Under the pieces are notes generated by a model. That model was not told where the DNA came from. It made no database searches and saw only the letters and a program-made list of their open reading frames with translations. This document shows positions 26,367-35,765 of a stretch of DNA of 64,000 nt, one piece after another. This DNA comes from Anaerolineae bacterium (GTDB taxonomy: Bacteria > Chloroflexota > Anaerolineae > Aggregatilineales > Phototrophicaceae). Within the stretch, counting starts at the first letter, position 1; each line of letters opens with the position of its first letter. The stretch lies in contig JAJEFB010000052.1 of NCBI GenBank assembly GCA_022820665.1, positions 62,001 through 126,000 of the forward strand, in the 5' to 3' direction. Made by a program: the position numbers and the translations under genes.

Positions 26367-27254
26367 ATGTCACGCAAATGGCTGATCGACAATCAAGGTC
26401 TGTTTTTCATGGCGCCCGCCATGATCTTGTTTGTGGTCTTTGTGCTCTACCCCATTTTCTATATCTTTGGCGCCAGCTTATATGATTGGGACGGCATCAA
26501 CGAAGCCGCATACGTCGGTCTCGGGAACTACATCGAGATGTTCACCGATGACCGCGCATTCAGCGTCGCCATTCGCAATTCCATCTACTGGACATTCCTG
26601 ACGATCTTCCCGCAGATGTTCCTGGGCTTCACCCTCGCCAGCATCTTGACCTCGGGGATCCCGTTTCAGAACATCTTTCGCATCATATTTTTCATGCCGG
26701 CGATTATTTCGCCGGTTGTGCTGGGCATTATCTGGCAGCGAATATACGCGCCCTTCGGCGGCTTGTTGGCCGATATCGGCTTTGAAACGGGCGCGCGCTT
26801 TCTGGTTCAGCCTTATTTGTCCGATCCCAAAATCGCCATTTTTTCCACCATTTTCGTCAACGTTTGGCAGTGGACCGGCTTTTCCATGCTGATGTATGTG
26901 GCGGGTTTGCAGGGCTTGCCCGAAGAAGTGCTCAGCGCCGCCGAAGTCGACGGCGCCAGCGTCCGTCAGCGCGTTCAATACATCATTTGGCCCATGCTGC
27001 GCCACGTACACCTGACCTTGATCTTGCTCGGCGTCATCGGCACTTTGCAGACCTTTGCCCTGGTCTATATGTTGACCAAGGGCGGACCCAACCATGCCAC
27101 AGAAATGCTGCCAACCTATATTTTTCTGAAAGCATTTCCGCTGCAGAGCATGGGTTACGCCTCGGCAGTGGCGGTGGTGCTGCTGGTGATCGCTCTAAGC
27201 GCCAGCATCTTCCAGGTGCGCGTCCTGGGTTCGCGCTTCACGATTGGGGGTTGA
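26367..27254 (+). CDS. Sugar ABC transporter permease (MalF/UgpA type)
   Basis: 295 residues with six hydrophobic helices. The ATG at 26367 follows a GGGGG tract; the frame is open back to 26319 through the repeat, but those residues are not family sequence. The cytoplasmic coupling loop has the EAA motif (EEVLSAAEVDGASVRQRVQYIIWP), and the N-terminal segment (LFFMAPAMILFVVFVLYPIFYIFGASLYDW) is typical. It pairs with the next permease to form the membrane pore for the sugar bound by the upstream protein. No ATPase is encoded in the operon. Confidence 0.92.
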   Translation: MSRKWLIDNQGLFFMAPAMILFVVFVLYPIFYIFGASLYDWDGINEAAYVGLGNYIEMFTDDRAFSVAIRNSIYWTFLTIFPQMFLGFTLASILTSGIPFQNIFRIIFFMPAIISPVVLGIIWQRIYAPFGGLLADIGFETGARFLVQPYLSDPKIAIFSTIFVNVWQWTGFSMLMYVAGLQGLPEEVLSAAEVDGASVRQRVQYIIWPMLRHVHLTLILLGVIGTLQTFALVYMLTKGGPNHATEMLPTYIFLKAFPLQSMGYASAVAVVLLVIALSASIFQVRVLGSRFTIGG

Positions 27255-27295
27255 TTCATGCGCGCCTACGGTTTGTGTTGTGTCAGGGTGTTGAA

Positions 27296-28126
27296 ATGAC
27301 TCGCCGCCACACCGCCAAGGCGCTTGCCTTCGCTTTTGTGACTGTTCTGGCGCTGGTCTGGCTGGTGCCCATCATCATGATGCTGGTGGTCTCATTCATG
27401 CCGCCCGATCAGCGCGCGCCTCGTTTTGGCGGCATGCTCATCAGCGGCGTCAGCCTGAAAAACTACGTGACCGTCTTTGAAGACGCCGAGATTGTGCAGC
27501 ATTTCATCAATAGCATGGCGGTGACCATTCCTTCGGTTTTCCTGGTGGTGGTGATCAGTTCACTGGCGGCCTTCGCGCTGGCGCGCTTGAAGTTCTTCGC
27601 GCGGGATATCTGGTTCTATCTGCTCATCATGACCTTGATGTTGCCGATTCCCACGCTTGTCGTGCCGATCTTTCAGATCAACAAGGCTCTGGGACTCAAT
27701 GATAATTATCTCGGGCTTATCCTGCCTTATACGGCTTTGGGCGTGCCCTTCGCCATCGTCATTTTGCGCAGCTTTTTCGCTGGCTTCCTGAAAGAAATCG
27801 AAGAAGCGGCGGTACTCGACGGCTGTACGCCCTTCGGCATCTATTGGCGCGTCATGATGCCGGTGAGCTGGCCCGCCATCGCCGTCGTTATCATCTGGCA
27901 GTTCATGACGTCCTGGAACGAGTTCATCCTGGCGCTGGTGACCATGAATACCAATCAGGTCAAGCCCTTGACGCTGGTGCCGCTGGTCTACAGCGGGCAA
28001 TTCATGATGCGGCCCGGTCCCATGTTTGCTATCCTCACGCTGATTACGCTGCCGGTCATCCTGGTCTACTATCTGATGCAGCGGTTTATGGTTTCCGGTT
28101 TGACATCTGGCGCTGTCCGGGGATAA
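27296..28126 (+). CDS. Sugar ABC transporter permease (MalG/UgpE type)
   Basis: 276 residues with six hydrophobic helices, from the ATG at 27296 with AGGGTG five bases upstream. The EAA loop reads EIEEAAVLDGCTPFGIYWRVMMP, and TSWNEFILALV is the typical late helix of the second permease. A much longer frame back to 26864 only shadows the first permease gene. It is the partner of the upstream permease. It ends eight bases before the kinase. Confidence 0.92.
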   Translation: MTRRHTAKALAFAFVTVLALVWLVPIIMMLVVSFMPPDQRAPRFGGMLISGVSLKNYVTVFEDAEIVQHFINSMAVTIPSVFLVVVISSLAAFALARLKFFARDIWFYLLIMTLMLPIPTLVVPIFQINKALGLNDNYLGLILPYTALGVPFAIVILRSFFAGFLKEIEEAAVLDGCTPFGIYWRVMMPVSWPAIAVVIIWQFMTSWNEFILALVTMNTNQVKPLTLVPLVYSGQFMMRPGPMFAILTLITLPVILVYYLMQRFMVSGLTSGAVRG

Positions 28127-28134
28127 GGAAAAAT

Positions 28135-29646
28135 ATGAGCTTGATGGGCATTGATGTCGGCACGACCGGATGCAAGGTCGTCGCCTTCAACGAAACGGGC
28201 GCTGTTTTGGCGCAAGCCGGGCGAGAATATCCTCTTCTAAACCCGCATCCGGGCTGGTACGAGCTCGATCCTGAGCAAGTCTGGTCTTTCCTCTGCCAGT
28301 GCCTGCGCGAGGTAAATGCGAGCGTTCGGGATGATCCGGTGACCGCCTTGGCGATCTCGTCCCAGGGCGAGGCGATGATACCCGTCGCGGCCGGTGGCCA
28401 GGTGCTGGCGAACAGCCCGGTCAGCTCCGACCGGCGCAATACCAAACAGACAGCTGAGATGGAAGCGGCGCTGGGGATCGAGCGCATTTTCGCTCTCACC
28501 GGGCAGCCGATGAGCACGATTTATACGCTGCCAAAACTGCTATGGTGGCGGGACAACGCGCCGGAAATCATTGAGCGGACCTGGAAATTCCTCTGCTACG
28601 TTGACTTTGTAGCCTATAAGCTGGGCGTCGAGCCGGTCATTGATCACAGCATGGCGGCGCGCACCTTGGCATTCGATGTCAATACGCTGGATTGGTCGGA
28701 GGAACTGCTGGCCGCCGCTGGACTGCGCCGCGATCAAATGGCGAAGACGCTGCCCAGCGGGGAAATCATTGGCGAGATACCGGCCCGATTGGCCGACGAT
28801 CTGGGATTCACGAGCCGGGTGAGGGTTGTCACAGGCGGACACGATCAGCCGGCCGGGGCGCTGGGCGCCGGCGTACTTCAGCCGGGCACAGCCATGTACG
28901 CTATCGGCACGACCGAGGCGCTGGTGGCGGTAACCGAAAAACCGCGAAGGCAAATGCTGGCATACAACGTGTCCTGCTACCCACATGCGGCGCCGGGTTA
29001 TTTCATCGCGCTCAGCGGCAACCAGACAGGCGGCCGCCTGCTGCGCTGGTATCGCGATGAGCTGGGGGCGGCTGAACGCGCCATCGCCGAAGAAACGGGA
29101 CGCGACGTCTATGATGTCATCGTCGAGCAGATTGATGACGAGCCGGGCGAAATGCTCCTGCTGCCTTACTTCGTCGGCAGCGGCGCGCTGCACAACGATC
29201 CGTCGGCGACGGGCGCGATACTTGGCTTGAGCTTCGACAGCAAGCGCAAGGATATCGTCCGCGCTATCCTCGAGGGCTTGACCTACGAGCAGGCGCTGTG
29301 CATCCGCAGTTTGAACGAAATCGGCGTCGAGATTAATCGGATAACCGCTATCGGGGGTGGTTCGCGCTCCGAACGCTGGATGCAGATCAAGTCCGATATC
29401 ACCGATCTTCCGGTCTCGATCATCCATACATCGGAAGCGGCCAGCTTGGGCGTGGCGATGCTAGCTGGCTGCGCGACCGGCGTCTACAGCAGTCTCGAGG
29501 AAGCGGCTCGCCAACTGATCAAAGTGCGCAAAACCTTCCATCCGCGTCCCGATCGCGCGCGGCGCTATCAACGACAACTGACGATTTTCAAGGATCTGTA
29601 TCGAGCGTTGAAGCCCATTTACGCGGCGATGGCTCAATATGATTAG
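28135..29646 (+). CDS. FGGY-family carbohydrate kinase (xylulokinase-like)
   Basis: 503 residues from the ATG at 28135 with AAGGAA upstream. The phosphate loop GIDVGTTGCKVVAFN lies at 5-19, the central GGHDQPAGALGAGV near 235, and the ATP-binding AIGGGSRSERWMQIKSDI near 400, all typical of FGGY kinases. It phosphorylates the imported sugar, probably after isomerisation to a ketose; the operon's class II aldolase could then cleave the product. No isomerase is in the operon, so the sugar may be taken up as a ketose or the isomerase lies elsewhere. Exact substrate not predictable. Confidence 0.88.
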   Translation: MSLMGIDVGTTGCKVVAFNETGAVLAQAGREYPLLNPHPGWYELDPEQVWSFLCQCLREVNASVRDDPVTALAISSQGEAMIPVAAGGQVLANSPVSSDRRNTKQTAEMEAALGIERIFALTGQPMSTIYTLPKLLWWRDNAPEIIERTWKFLCYVDFVAYKLGVEPVIDHSMAARTLAFDVNTLDWSEELLAAAGLRRDQMAKTLPSGEIIGEIPARLADDLGFTSRVRVVTGGHDQPAGALGAGVLQPGTAMYAIGTTEALVAVTEKPRRQMLAYNVSCYPHAAPGYFIALSGNQTGGRLLRWYRDELGAAERAIAEETGRDVYDVIVEQIDDEPGEMLLLPYFVGSGALHNDPSATGAILGLSFDSKRKDIVRAILEGLTYEQALCIRSLNEIGVEINRITAIGGGSRSERWMQIKSDITDLPVSIIHTSEAASLGVAMLAGCATGVYSSLEEAARQLIKVRKTFHPRPDRARRYQRQLTIFKDLYRALKPIYAAMAQYD

Positions 29647-29666
29647 CTTAAGAAGCGAGGGATTGC

Positions 29667-30293
29667 TTATCCGCCGCCGTGCAAGCGGCGCCGGCGCTCT
29701 TCAATCTGCGCCATGACATTATCGTTGACTTCCGGTTCTTCCTTTTCCTTCTCTTCCAGCCGAGATATATCGGGCTGTACGACATCGTCTTTGTTGATCA
29801 CGACGTCGCGGTCTTTGAATTCGATCGCGCCACCCGGCTCGCTCTTCAGCGCCGCTTTTGCCTGGTGAACTTTCGCGGCTTGTCCCGCTTCCTTCGCTTC
29901 ATCTTGAGCCGCCGCTTCGTCTGCCGGCGCCTTTGCGGCCTGGACTTTCGTCGCTTCGCCAGCCACGACGGCGTCCGCGGTTTTGCGGACTTTGTCGGCT
30001 TTTTCGCCCATCTCTTGCAGCGTCGCGCCGACTTTTACTGTTGTCTCGACAGCTTGTTTGCTCCTGCGGAAACGGTCAAACCAACCGCGCGCCTGTTCTT
30101 GAACTTCATCGGCGGTTGGCGCTTCGGCCTCGCTCAAGGCCCAGCGATAACCAATGTAGATGCCTGTGCCTATGATCAGGAAGGGCAGTACCGTCTGAAT
30201 CAACTGCACCATGGTGCTCATCACCGCCAGAGCAGCCAACGTGCCCAGAATGACGATGAGCAGTTTGAAGGCTTTGTTGCGGTCGATTTCCAT
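29667..30293 (-). CDS. Hypothetical membrane-anchored protein with charged tail
   Basis: 208 residues from the ATG at 30293, which has GGAG upstream; another Met lies eight codons earlier. One long or two close hydrophobic segments span about 10-50 (LLIVILGTLAALAVMSTMV and VLPFLIIGTGIYIGYRWAL), followed by an Ala-, Lys- and Glu-rich helical stretch (about 75-160) and a very acidic-basic end. It is probably an inner-membrane protein with a cytoplasmic coiled tail. I do not recognise a family. Confidence 0.65.
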   Translation of the reverse strand: MEIDRNKAFKLLIVILGTLAALAVMSTMVQLIQTVLPFLIIGTGIYIGYRWALSEAEAPTADEVQEQARGWFDRFRRSKQAVETTVKVGATLQEMGEKADKVRKTADAVVAGEATKVQAAKAPADEAAAQDEAKEAGQAAKVHQAKAALKSEPGGAIEFKDRDVVINKDDVVQPDISRLEEKEKEEPEVNDNVMAQIEERRRRLHGGG

Positions 30294-30503
30294 CGATCTC
30301 GCTCCTGAGTTTGCCAAGCCGGCTGCGCTAGGCTGATCTTGGCGGCATCCGGCTATTATTATACGTCATTTGCGCCGATTCCAGTGCGTCTCTCTCGATA
30401 AGCGCGGCCGGCTGCGCCCGTATAGTCGCTCCTGGGATGCGATATTGTGCTATAAAGGTCTACAGTTAAGACGACAGAGCGCCCCTCAGACCGAGGACAG
30501 GCC

Positions 30504-32435
30504 ATGCCAACTGAGGAAGTCATTTCCCACGCCCTCGTTTTGCCCGACCATAACTTTTATGAATGGCTTGAGGTCGCTCGACCGTATCAGCGGCATTTCG
30601 CGGGAGTTGTCATCGTGCGTTCACCGGCGGGCAACGACCTGAATCGCTTTCGCAATGTGAGCGCGGTGGAAGTTCCCTTAACCTGGATGAGCGACTCGGC
30701 GCTGACCCATATCCGCCGCGTGTATCCCCGGGTTGTTATGGTCGATGTTATTAACGCGGCGACGCCGACGCAGTTGCGTACGATCGTTCATGGCCGCATC
30801 GAGCGAAACGATCGCTACGGCGAGCTGGAAATGGAAGTACCGCATATCTTCAGGCGCTTCGCGCTGGAGTGGCCGACCAGCGCCCGTCCCATGGCGGTCG
30901 CTGCAACCTTCAATAGTGATGCGAGCCGGGGCAGCTTGCGCGAGGGTATCGATATCCGCAGCAAGGCGGATGCGGAGGTGATTTGCGGGGCGCCCGGGGA
31001 AGTCGTCAGCGTTGCCAACCAAAGCAATGATTATGGATACCGCAGTTATTTGCAGGTTGAGTCGCTTGTGGACGAAAAGCGTTTCATCACGACCTACGAG
31101 GGCCTCAAGCTGGTGCGGGTGAAATTGGGCGATGAAGTCAGCCGGGGACAAATCCTGGCAAAGTCTCAGGACGATCGTTTGCGCGTCATCCTGCAAAATC
31201 CGCCGGACGGGGGGCTCAGCTTTTCCCATATCGACAATGTTGTCAATCCGCGTGATCATATCTATATTCCCGAGTTCAAAGTCCGGCCGACCACTGACAA
31301 CTTGCGCGTGCGCAGTGTGCCCAGCAGGCGCGGCAAGGTCCTGGGCAAAGTGCATAGCTGGGATCTACTGGAGCCTTTGGAGCATCAAGGCCGCGCCATC
31401 GAAAAGATCGGCGTCATGGGCAAATGGATCAAGGTCCGTTCCTTCAGCGGCATCCAAGGGTATACCGCGGCTTGGTACCTGGGCGCGACGACCGCAAGCG
31501 AAGGAATGGAGGCTCTGCCCGGTGTGAATCCGGTCGGCGTGAATCTCGATGTCTATCACGATATCGGCAAGCCGGAGGCGTCGCGCCTGGGCGAGCTGGG
31601 TTGGGTGCGCTTCGGTTACAACGTTTCCAACTTTACAGGTTCCGAAGACATCGCTGCCGCTATGGAGCGATACTTGCCCTTGGTCGAATCTTATCGCGAA
31701 GCGGGCTACCGGGTCGTCTTTACCACCAGTCACCAGACCTACGGTGAAGCGCAGAACCAGTTTTGGTCCTGGCCGCAGATGACCGACGCCAAATGGGATC
31801 GCTTGATCAAGCGCTTCGCCGAGATGATGGGCGATATTGCCGCGCAATGGGCGGGGCGCGATTTGGTCGCCGCTTGGCAGATCTGGAACGAACAGGACGC
31901 GCCGATCGGCGCCGTCGCTTCGGTGCCAATGTCGTCCGAGAATTACACCAAGATGTTCACGCAGGCCTATCGCGCAATCCGCAGCGCCGATAGCGACGTG
32001 CATATTGTCACCGGCGGATTCACCGGCGGTCCCCAGCGCGGCAGCGCCTATGCCCGGCGGCTGCTGCGGAACTTGCCCGACGACGTCGAGCCGGATGGCA
32101 TCGCTTTTCATCCCTATGGCCGCGGCTTGAACGACCAGCCCAAATACGCAATCTGGGGCCACATTGACGAGTCTGTCTGGGCATATAGCTCGGTTTTGCC
32201 GAACAAGCCGCTGTGGATGACTGAATGGGGCGTGCTGGATCGTCCGCACGATGACATCAACCACATCACCAAATACGCCACCGATATGGTGCGCCATCTA
32301 AAAGTGAATTACCCCGGCAAATTCGCCGCTATCATTTGGTATGCCTGGGCGGAAGGCATGCACAATGGCTACGGCATTGTGGACCGGCAAGGCAATCCGC
32401 GCCCGCCCCTGACGGAGCGCTTCCTGTCTTCGTGA
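30504..32435 (+). CDS. SH3 and M23-like domains fused to a clan-A glycoside hydrolase
   Basis: 643 residues. Residues 1-130 are unassigned. About 145-245 resembles an M23/LytM or biotinyl-type sandwich (GEVVSV..YGYRSYLQVES..TTYEGL..GDEVSRGQIL) but lacks the metal-binding His residues. About 258-327 is an SH3b domain (DNLRVRSVPSRRGKVLG). From 340 a TIM-barrel hydrolase carries WNEQ (acid/base Glu463) and MTEWG (nucleophile Glu574), the clan GH-A pair. No signal peptide, which is odd for such domains; it may use another export route. It may act on cell-wall or storage polysaccharide, but the substrate is unknown. Confidence 0.75.
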   Translation: MPTEEVISHALVLPDHNFYEWLEVARPYQRHFAGVVIVRSPAGNDLNRFRNVSAVEVPLTWMSDSALTHIRRVYPRVVMVDVINAATPTQLRTIVHGRIERNDRYGELEMEVPHIFRRFALEWPTSARPMAVAATFNSDASRGSLREGIDIRSKADAEVICGAPGEVVSVANQSNDYGYRSYLQVESLVDEKRFITTYEGLKLVRVKLGDEVSRGQILAKSQDDRLRVILQNPPDGGLSFSHIDNVVNPRDHIYIPEFKVRPTTDNLRVRSVPSRRGKVLGKVHSWDLLEPLEHQGRAIEKIGVMGKWIKVRSFSGIQGYTAAWYLGATTASEGMEALPGVNPVGVNLDVYHDIGKPEASRLGELGWVRFGYNVSNFTGSEDIAAAMERYLPLVESYREAGYRVVFTTSHQTYGEAQNQFWSWPQMTDAKWDRLIKRFAEMMGDIAAQWAGRDLVAAWQIWNEQDAPIGAVASVPMSSENYTKMFTQAYRAIRSADSDVHIVTGGFTGGPQRGSAYARRLLRNLPDDVEPDGIAFHPYGRGLNDQPKYAIWGHIDESVWAYSSVLPNKPLWMTEWGVLDRPHDDINHITKYATDMVRHLKVNYPGKFAAIIWYAWAEGMHNGYGIVDRQGNPRPPLTERFLSS

Positions 32436-32559
32436 ATTGAGGGAATCCTCGGGTCGTGTACCGAAATGGATACACTACCGAATCTTGGAGAGAGTTTGCG
32501 TCAGTCGCTGTCAATTGGTTAACATAGGGCAACTGCCAATTAGACAAGGATGGCTTACG

Positions 32560-33600
32560 ATGTGGAAGCGCATTCAAGTGTTTTCGGTGGTAGTTTTCTT
32601 GATCCTCGCCATTTCTCCGCTTGCGCTGGCAAGCTCCGACTGCGACTTCAGCTACTCCAACTACGCCCGCGCCGTTCAACTGCACGATATGGGCGATTAC
32701 GACGCGGCTTTGCGGCACTATGACTGCGCGCTGGAAGAAGATCCCGATGACGCGGTGATTCCGCTGCTCATCGCCAATGTTCACGAGGATATCGCCAATG
32801 CGGGCAGAGCCTGGTCATCCGCTGCTCACCCGACTACGGCGGAAATCCTGGAACTGCCGCCGGTCTCAACTTGGGGCGAGCGCATCCAGACCGGCTTTGA
32901 ACAGGACTTTGAAGATCTCGTTGTCGTTGAATCGGCTGGCAGCGATCCGTCGGCGGGATTGACGGAGCCAGTAGTTACCGGGCGGTCAGTTAGCGTTGGG
33001 CGGAGCGGACTTGCGCTGTGGCATTTCTACAGATCAGGCAATAGCGGCCTTGGGTTGATCCTGATAACAGATCAAGCGGCGCGCGGGAATTCGCCTGTCC
33101 TCGCGGCAGAAAATCTCGATCCCGCCGATGAGCTTATCAGGCAAGCGCGTGCCTTCGCTCGCAACCTGGATTGGACGCGGGCGCGCATCAGGTTCGAGCA
33201 AGCGCTGGCGCTGAATCCTGATCGGGACATCCGCCGCGAATTGGATCTGGCTCGCCAAGCGCTTGGCGATGAGCGCGCCGTTCTCGTGCAGTTTGATATC
33301 GCGCTTACGCAAGACCCGGTTGATGCCCCCGAGAGGTCCGATCGTGATGAGTTTATCAGGCAAGCGCGCATCTTCACGCACAACCTGGATTGGGCGCGGG
33401 CGCGCATCAGGTTCGAGCAAGCTCTGGCCTTGGATCCCAATCGTATAGATATTCGTTGCGAATTGGGCATGGTGTACATTGAGCTTGGCGACGTGCGCGC
33501 CGCGCTGCGGCAGTTTGATATCGTGCTGACGCAGTACCCGGTCGATGCCTGCGCCCGACCCAACCGCGACGCCTTGATGCAAGGCACGCGCGACGGTTAG
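32560..33600 (+). CDS. Secreted TPR-like protein with a recent internal duplication
   Basis: 346 residues from the ATG at 32560 with AAGGA upstream; it starts with a clear signal peptide (about 1-25). One TPR-like unit lies at about 30-70 (YARAVQLHDMGDYDAALRHYDCALEEDPDD). A spacer follows, then two nearly identical 73-residue units, each a TPR pair beginning DE(L/F)IRQAR. The DNA repeats with a period of 219 bases (33127 and 33346). TPR repeats bind other proteins; partner unknown. Probably exported and soluble. Confidence 0.75.
   Translation: MWKRIQVFSVVVFLILAISPLALASSDCDFSYSNYARAVQLHDMGDYDAALRHYDCALEEDPDDAVIPLLIANVHEDIANAGRAWSSAAHPTTAEILELPPVSTWGERIQTGFEQDFEDLVVVESAGSDPSAGLTEPVVTGRSVSVGRSGLALWHFYRSGNSGLGLILITDQAARGNSPVLAAENLDPADELIRQARAFARNLDWTRARIRFEQALALNPDRDIRRELDLARQALGDERAVLVQFDIALTQDPVDAPERSDRDEFIRQARIFTHNLDWARARIRFEQALALDPNRIDIRCELGMVYIELGDVRAALRQFDIVLTQYPVDACARPNRDALMQGTRDG
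33127..33564 (+). repeat. Tandem 219-bp duplication within a coding sequence
   Basis: Two copies starting at 33127 and 33346, in frame (73 codons). The first hundred bases differ at only a few positions, including long identical runs, so the duplication is young or is homogenised. Confidence 0.75.
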
Positions 33601-33687
33601 TATTCGACAAGCGCTCTCGTTATCAAATCGCAAGACATCCGTCACTGTTCGGCTATATATTTGCCATAACGTAAATACAACGACGAT

Positions 33688-33719
33688 AAGAGGAGCGCCT
33701 TAAGATGCTCCTCTTGATT
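33688..33719 (+). terminator. Intrinsic terminator or attenuator hairpin
   Basis: A perfect 9-bp stem (33688-33696 with 33707-33715) with a 10-base loop, followed by GATTATTTT. It can end transcripts of the TPR gene or attenuate the next gene. An in-frame ATG at 33705 lies inside the hairpin and is not a credible start. Confidence 0.6.
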
Positions 33720-33737
33720 ATTTTGGGAGCAATGACT

Positions 33738-35765
33738 ATGCAGAGGCTAACAGTTTTACTCCTGCTGTTGATGCTGGCGGGGGGCGTTGTGGCGCAGAGC
33801 CAGCGCGATCCGAAAGACATCTTTGAAGGCGAGCTCGTCCCGCCGGAGTTTCCCGTCGGCCTTGATTGGATCAACGTGGACAATCCGCTGACCATGCAGG
33901 GCTTGCTGGGCAAGATTGTCATCTTTGACTTTTGGACCTACGGTTGCATCAACTGCCTTCACGTGATCCCGGTTTTGGAGCAGGTGGAGAAGAAATTCGC
34001 GGATGAAGTTGTGGTCATTGGCGTTCATTCGGCCAAATTCGAAAACGAAGGCCAAACAGAAAACCTGCGCCAGATCGTGCAGCGCTACGGCATCCACCAC
34101 CCGGTCATCAACGACAAGGACTTCCAAGTCTGGGGCGATTATGGGGCGCGCGCCTGGCCTACGATCGCGATTGTCAATCCGCGCGGAAACTGGCTGATCC
34201 GGCAGTCTGGCGAGATACCCTTCGAAACCTTTGACGCCTATCTCTCCGGGATGATCAGCTATTTCGACAGCCTGGACGAGGACATTATCGATCGTACGCC
34301 GCTGGAATTGGCGCTGGAAGGCGCGGGCGATCCCGGCACGGCCTTGCTCTATCCTGGCAAGGTCTTGGCGGACGAGGGAGGCAATCGCCTGTTCATCGCC
34401 GATAGCAGCCACAATCGCATCGTCATCGCCGACCTGGGCAGCCGAGAAGTGCTGGACATCATCGGCGCTTCGAGGCGCGGCTTGAACGATGGCGACTTTG
34501 ATAGCGCTACTTTCGACAAACCGCAAGGCATGGCGCTGGAGGGCGATCTGCTGTATATCGCCGATGTCAACAACCACGTTATCCGCGTCGCCGATTTGGC
34601 CGCGAGGACCGTTTCCACGATTGCGGGCAATGGCATCATGGGTCGTCAGCGCATCCCCTTTGGCGTTCCCGTCCCCGATCCGCTGGGTGTATCGCTGCGC
34701 AGCCCTTGGGATCTCGAATTTGATGACGAGGGCAGGCTTCACGTCGCTATGGCGGGGACGCATCAGCTTTACATCTACGAACCCGATAGCAGCCAACTTT
34801 ATCCCTCGGTGGGCAATGGACGGGAAGCCAATCTGAACGACGTCAGCCTTGCCGCAAGCGAATTGGCGCAGCCCAGCGGTTTGTATTACGCCGGCGAGGG
34901 CAAGCTCTATTTTGCCGATAGCGAATCGAGCACGATTCGACTGGCGGATTTCGCCGCGGACTTGGTCACCGTCGTGTCCGGTACGACCGAGAATCATCTG
35001 TTTCGATATGGCGATGTCGATGGCGAACTGGGCGTCAACCTCCTGCAGCACGCGCTTGACGTGCAAGGCACGTCCAATGGCGACCTCTATATCGCCGACA
35101 CTTACAACAGTCGTATCAAAGTGATCCGCGCCGGTGAAACGGCTACGCATACGGCCTTCGGGCTCGGTGGATTGGGCGGCTACGCCGATGGCGACGCATC
35201 GGTCGCGGCATTCGATGAACCAGGCGGCTTGAGTTACGCGGACGGGATTCTCTACGTCGCTGATACCAACAATCACGCTGTCCGGGCCATTGATCTCGAG
35301 GCTGGAATCGTGGATACGCTGGAATTCAGCAACCCCGAAGCCTTGGTCATTGATCCGGAGGCGGTGACGATCCTAGGCGGAAACACCGCCGAGGGCAATA
35401 CCGTGCAACTTGATACCCAGAATGTCGCGACGGGCGAGGGCACAATCAGCTTAAGCTTGAGCCTGCCGGAAGACTTCAAGATCAATCCGCTCATCGACAG
35501 CACGCTGAGCTTCGCGAGCAATCCGCAAGTGCTGTCGGTCGCGAGCAGCGTGACCATCCTTGAGGAGCAAGTGAGCATTCCGGTGACCTTCGCGGCCGGC
35601 GAGGACGAGTTCAATGCGGAGTTGACCTTGTATTACTGTCGAGAGGGCGCGGAAGGACTCTGCTACATTGAAACGGTCGTTTATCTGGTGCCGGTCGTCG
35701 CGGCGGAGGATCACAGGATCACGGAAATCGCGCTGGAGCGCAGGGTCTTCGCGCCGGGAGTTTAG
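33738..35765 (+). CDS. NHLRC2-like thioredoxin/NHL-propeller protein, secreted
   Basis: 675 residues. I use the ATG at 33738, which has GGGAG eight bases upstream; the ATG at 33732 is too close to it. A signal peptide covers about 1-20. A thioredoxin-fold domain follows with the redox motif CINC at 70-73 (FWTYGCINCLHVIP), then an NHL beta-propeller of repeated LYIAD..N..IRV units (about 190-520) and a C-terminal beta domain. This order matches NHLRC2. It probably acts in disulfide exchange outside the membrane; partners unknown. The C-terminal domain has one more Cys pair (YYC, LCY). Confidence 0.85.
   Translation: MQRLTVLLLLLMLAGGVVAQSQRDPKDIFEGELVPPEFPVGLDWINVDNPLTMQGLLGKIVIFDFWTYGCINCLHVIPVLEQVEKKFADEVVVIGVHSAKFENEGQTENLRQIVQRYGIHHPVINDKDFQVWGDYGARAWPTIAIVNPRGNWLIRQSGEIPFETFDAYLSGMISYFDSLDEDIIDRTPLELALEGAGDPGTALLYPGKVLADEGGNRLFIADSSHNRIVIADLGSREVLDIIGASRRGLNDGDFDSATFDKPQGMALEGDLLYIADVNNHVIRVADLAARTVSTIAGNGIMGRQRIPFGVPVPDPLGVSLRSPWDLEFDDEGRLHVAMAGTHQLYIYEPDSSQLYPSVGNGREANLNDVSLAASELAQPSGLYYAGEGKLYFADSESSTIRLADFAADLVTVVSGTTENHLFRYGDVDGELGVNLLQHALDVQGTSNGDLYIADTYNSRIKVIRAGETATHTAFGLGGLGGYADGDASVAAFDEPGGLSYADGILYVADTNNHAVRAIDLEAGIVDTLEFSNPEALVIDPEAVTILGGNTAEGNTVQLDTQNVATGEGTISLSLSLPEDFKINPLIDSTLSFASNPQVLSVASSVTILEEQVSIPVTFAAGEDEFNAELTLYYCREGAEGLCYIETVVYLVPVVAAEDHRITEIALERRVFAPGV

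Noticed and set aside
33705-33737. ATG at 33705 as start of the NHLRC2-like gene
   Set aside because: It lies inside the loop and stem of a terminator-like hairpin; the ATG at 33738 has a proper ribosome binding site and starts the signal peptide.
33756-35276. 506-codon open frame on the minus strand
   Set aside because: Opposite the NHLRC2-like gene, which has a CINC motif and repeated propeller units. The antisense translation is low-complexity and has no domain.
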